Source: Spodoptera frugiperda (taxonomy: Eukaryota; Arthropoda; Insecta; Lepidoptera; Noctuidae). Taken from it: 64,000 bases of DNA. This document shows positions 60,301 through 63,826 of this stretch, in pieces. Position 1 is the stretch's first letter; each line of letters begins with the position of its first letter. The DNA lies in contig NC_064235.1 of the NCBI RefSeq assembly GCF_023101765.2, forward strand, positions 6,259,501 to 6,323,500, read 5' to 3'. The notes under the pieces are model-generated. The model saw only the letters and a list, made by a program, of their open reading frames with translations. It made no database searches and was not told the origin of the DNA. The translations under genes and the position numbers were made by a program.

Positions 60301-63300
60301 ATGACAAGGAGCTCGAGCAGATCAAGAGGTATGTGTGTATTACGAAACACCACCGCCTCTACTGTCGCGGGTGTCATATACCCATGTACAGCTCGCCAAG
60401 CGGCAGCTCAAGGACGAGTTCCTGCTGCGGAGGCATCAGATGCTCGTCCGACATGACAAGGAGCTCGAGCAGATCAAGAGGTAGGTTATTAAACGAAACA
60501 CCACCGCCTCTACTGTCGCGGGTGTCATATACCCATGTACAGCTCGCCAAGGACGAGTTCCTGCTGCGGAGGCATCAGATGCTCGTCCGACATGACAAGG
60601 AGCTCGAGCAGATCAAGAGGTAGGTTATTATACGAAACACCACCGCCTCTACTGTCGCGGGTGTCATATACCCACGTACAGCTCGCCAAGCGGCAGCTCA
60701 AGGACGAGTTCCTGCTGCGGAGGCATCAGATGCTCGTCCGACATGACAAGGAGCTCGAGCAGATCAAGAGGTAGGTGTGTATTACGAAACACCACCGCCT
60801 CTACTGTCGTGGGTGTCATATACCCACGTACAGCTCGCCAAGCGGCAGCTCAAGGACGAGTTCCTGCTGCGGAGGCATCAGATGCTCGTCCGACATGACA
60901 AGGAGCTCGAGCAGATCAAGAGGTATGTGTGTATTACGAAACACCACCGCCTCTACTGTCGCGGGTGTCATATACCCATGTACAGCTCGCCAAGCGGCAG
61001 CTCAAGGACGAGTTCCTGCTGCGAAGGCATCAGATGCTCGTCCGACATGACAAGGAGCTCGAGCAGATCAAGAGGTAGGTTATTAGACGAAACACCACCG
61101 CCTCTACTGTCGCGGGTGTCATATACCCATGTACAGCTCGCCAAGCGGCAGCTCAAGGACGAGTTCCTGCTGCGGAGGCATCAGATGCTCGTCCGACATG
61201 ACAAGGAGCTCGAGCAGATCAAGAGGTATGTGTGTATTACGAAACACCACCGCCTCTACTGTCGCGGGTGTCATATACCCATGTACAGCTCGCCAAGCGG
61301 CAGCTCAAGGACGAGTTCCTGCTGCGGAGGCATCAGATGCTGGTCCGACATGACAAGGAGCTCGAGCAGATCAAGAGGTATGTGTGTATTACGAAACACC
61401 ACCGCCTCTACTGTCGCGGGTGTCATATACCCATGTACAGCTCGCCAAGCGGCAGCTCAAGGACGAGTTCCTGCTGCGAAGGCATCAGATGCTCGTCCGA
61501 CATGACAAGGAGCTCGAGCAGATCAAGAGGTATGTGTGTATTACGAAACACCACCGCCTCTACTGTCGCGGGTGTCATATACCCATGTACAGCTCGCCAA
61601 GCGGCAGCTCAAGGACGAGTTCCTGCTGCGAAGGCATCAGATGCTCGTCCGACATGACAAGGAGCTCGAGCAGATCAAGAGGTAGGTTATTATACGAAAC
61701 ACCACCGCCTCTACTGTCGCGGGTGTCATATACCCATGTACAGCTCGCCAAGCGGCAGCTCAAGGACGAGTTCCTGCTGCGGAGGCATCAGATGCTCGTC
61801 CGACATGACAAGGAGCTCGAGCAGATCAAGAGGTATGTGTGTATTACGAAACACCACCGCCTCTACTGTCGCGGGTGTCATATACCCATGTACAGCTCGC
61901 CAAGCGGCAGCTCAAGGACGAGTTCCTGCTGCGGAGGCATCAGATGCTCGTCCGACATGACAAGGAGCTCGAGCAGATCAAGAGGTATGTGTGTATTACG
62001 AAACACCACCGCCTCTACTGTCGCGGGTGTCATATACCCATGTACAGCTCGCCAAGCGGCAGCTCAAGGACGAGTCCTGCTGCGGAGGCATCAGATGCTC
62101 GTCCGACATGACAAGGAGCTCGAGCAGATCAAGAGGTACGTGTGTATTACGAAACACCACCGCCTCTACTGTCGCGGGTGTCATATACCCATGTACAGCT
62201 CGCCAAGCGGCAGCTCAAGGACGAGTTCCTGCTGCGGAGGCATCAGATGCTCGTCCGACATGACAAGGAGCTCGAGCAGATCAAGAGGTAGGTTATTATA
62301 CGAAACACCACCGCCTCTACTGTCGCGGGTGTCATATACCCACGTACAGCTCGCCAAGCGGCAGCTCCAGGACGAGTTCCTGCTGCGAAGGCATCAGATG
62401 CTCGTCCGACATGGCAAGGAGCTCGAGCAGATCAAGAGGTACGTGTGTATTACGAAACACCACCGCCACTCTTGTCGTGGACTACTCCGGTTGTGGGGCT
62501 CCGGAGCAGGTCTATTAAGAGGACCCGGTGCCCCTTACAGGTGTTGAGGGTGGCCACCGGTTTAGTGAGGTAAAAATCCCACACTCCCTAGTCTTTTATC
62601 CCCAAAAAGCTAGGCGCGTTTTGAAGGTTTCCCCCGTCATCAAAAAAAAGGGCTACTCCGGTTCTCGAATGCAAAGTTTCGTTTAATCTTCGGCCGTAGG
62701 TTTTATTGATTTACTAATAGAATTACTTGAAAAAGCGTTTTATTTTTCATTTCAAACTAAAACACATATATTATGGCTGCACGGTTGGCACGGTGGCTGG
62801 GCAGTTCGATTCCCACACGGAGCAACAATTTGTGGGTCACACAAATTGTTGTTTCGGGTCTGGGTGTCATGCATATGTGAACTTCTATGTTTGTAAATGT
62901 ACCCACGACACAGAAGGCAATCACGTAACTGTTTGACGGGGAACTCGACTAGTTTCAAGCCATGCTAGAGGCTCATGTTCATGAGCAGCATTCCGCGACA
63001 CACGACGCGGCGAATAATTATCGCGCTGCCTACTCATGTGACTATTTAGTTAATTCAGTATATCTCAAGTTAACTCATCGTAACCCACCTTTTCGATCAC
63101 TTTTGATGATATAGCAGCTAGGGCTTTATGCAACTCAGCATTTACTCAATTTACACTAGCATTGTATAATGACATTAGATATTCAGTCTAATCGCGATCA
63201 CCAGCTAAATAACATCCTGTATTGATTAATTAATATATTAAATTGTAATTATAAATAAATATTTTTTAATTAAAACCCCGACCGCCGAAACTTAACTCTC

Positions 63301-63782
63301 ACCATACTATTTTTTAACAATTCACAGGAAAAACACCCGCAAAGAAGAGGAACTGGCGAAGGTGCAGGCGTTGGAGAAGCGATCCTTACCCAAGAGGATC
63401 CGGGCCGAGCAGAAGGCGAGAGAGATGATGTTCCGCGAGTCGCTGCGGATCAGCGCCGTCAACGCGCCCTCGCACGAGGACGAGAGGGAGAGGCTGAAGA
63501 AGGTAGGAGAAAAAAAGAATGAGAGTGAGAGTGAGTGTGAGAGTGAGAGTGAGAATGACTGTGAGAATGACTGTGAGAGTGAGAGTGAGAATGACTGTGA
63601 GAATGACTGTGAGAGTGAGAGTGAGAATGAGAATGAGAGTAAGAGTGAGAGAGAGAGAGAGTGAGAGTGAAAGAGAGAGAGTGAGAGTGAGTGAGAGTGA
63701 GAGTGAGAGTGCAATTGAGTAAAAGCGAGAGTGAGAGAATGAGAGAGAGAGAGGGAGAGTGAGAGAGAGTGAGAGTGAGAGA

Positions 63783-63826
<44 letters not shown>

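Noticed and set aside
59263..62450. CRISPR-like array
   Set aside because: The genome is eukaryotic; repeats are exon copies and the intervals between them are also repeated, so there are no unique spacers.
61384..62547. 387-codon open frame across the exon array
   Set aside because: It is a consequence of repeating a unit whose exon half is coding in another frame; it crosses splice sites and does not follow the slik frame.
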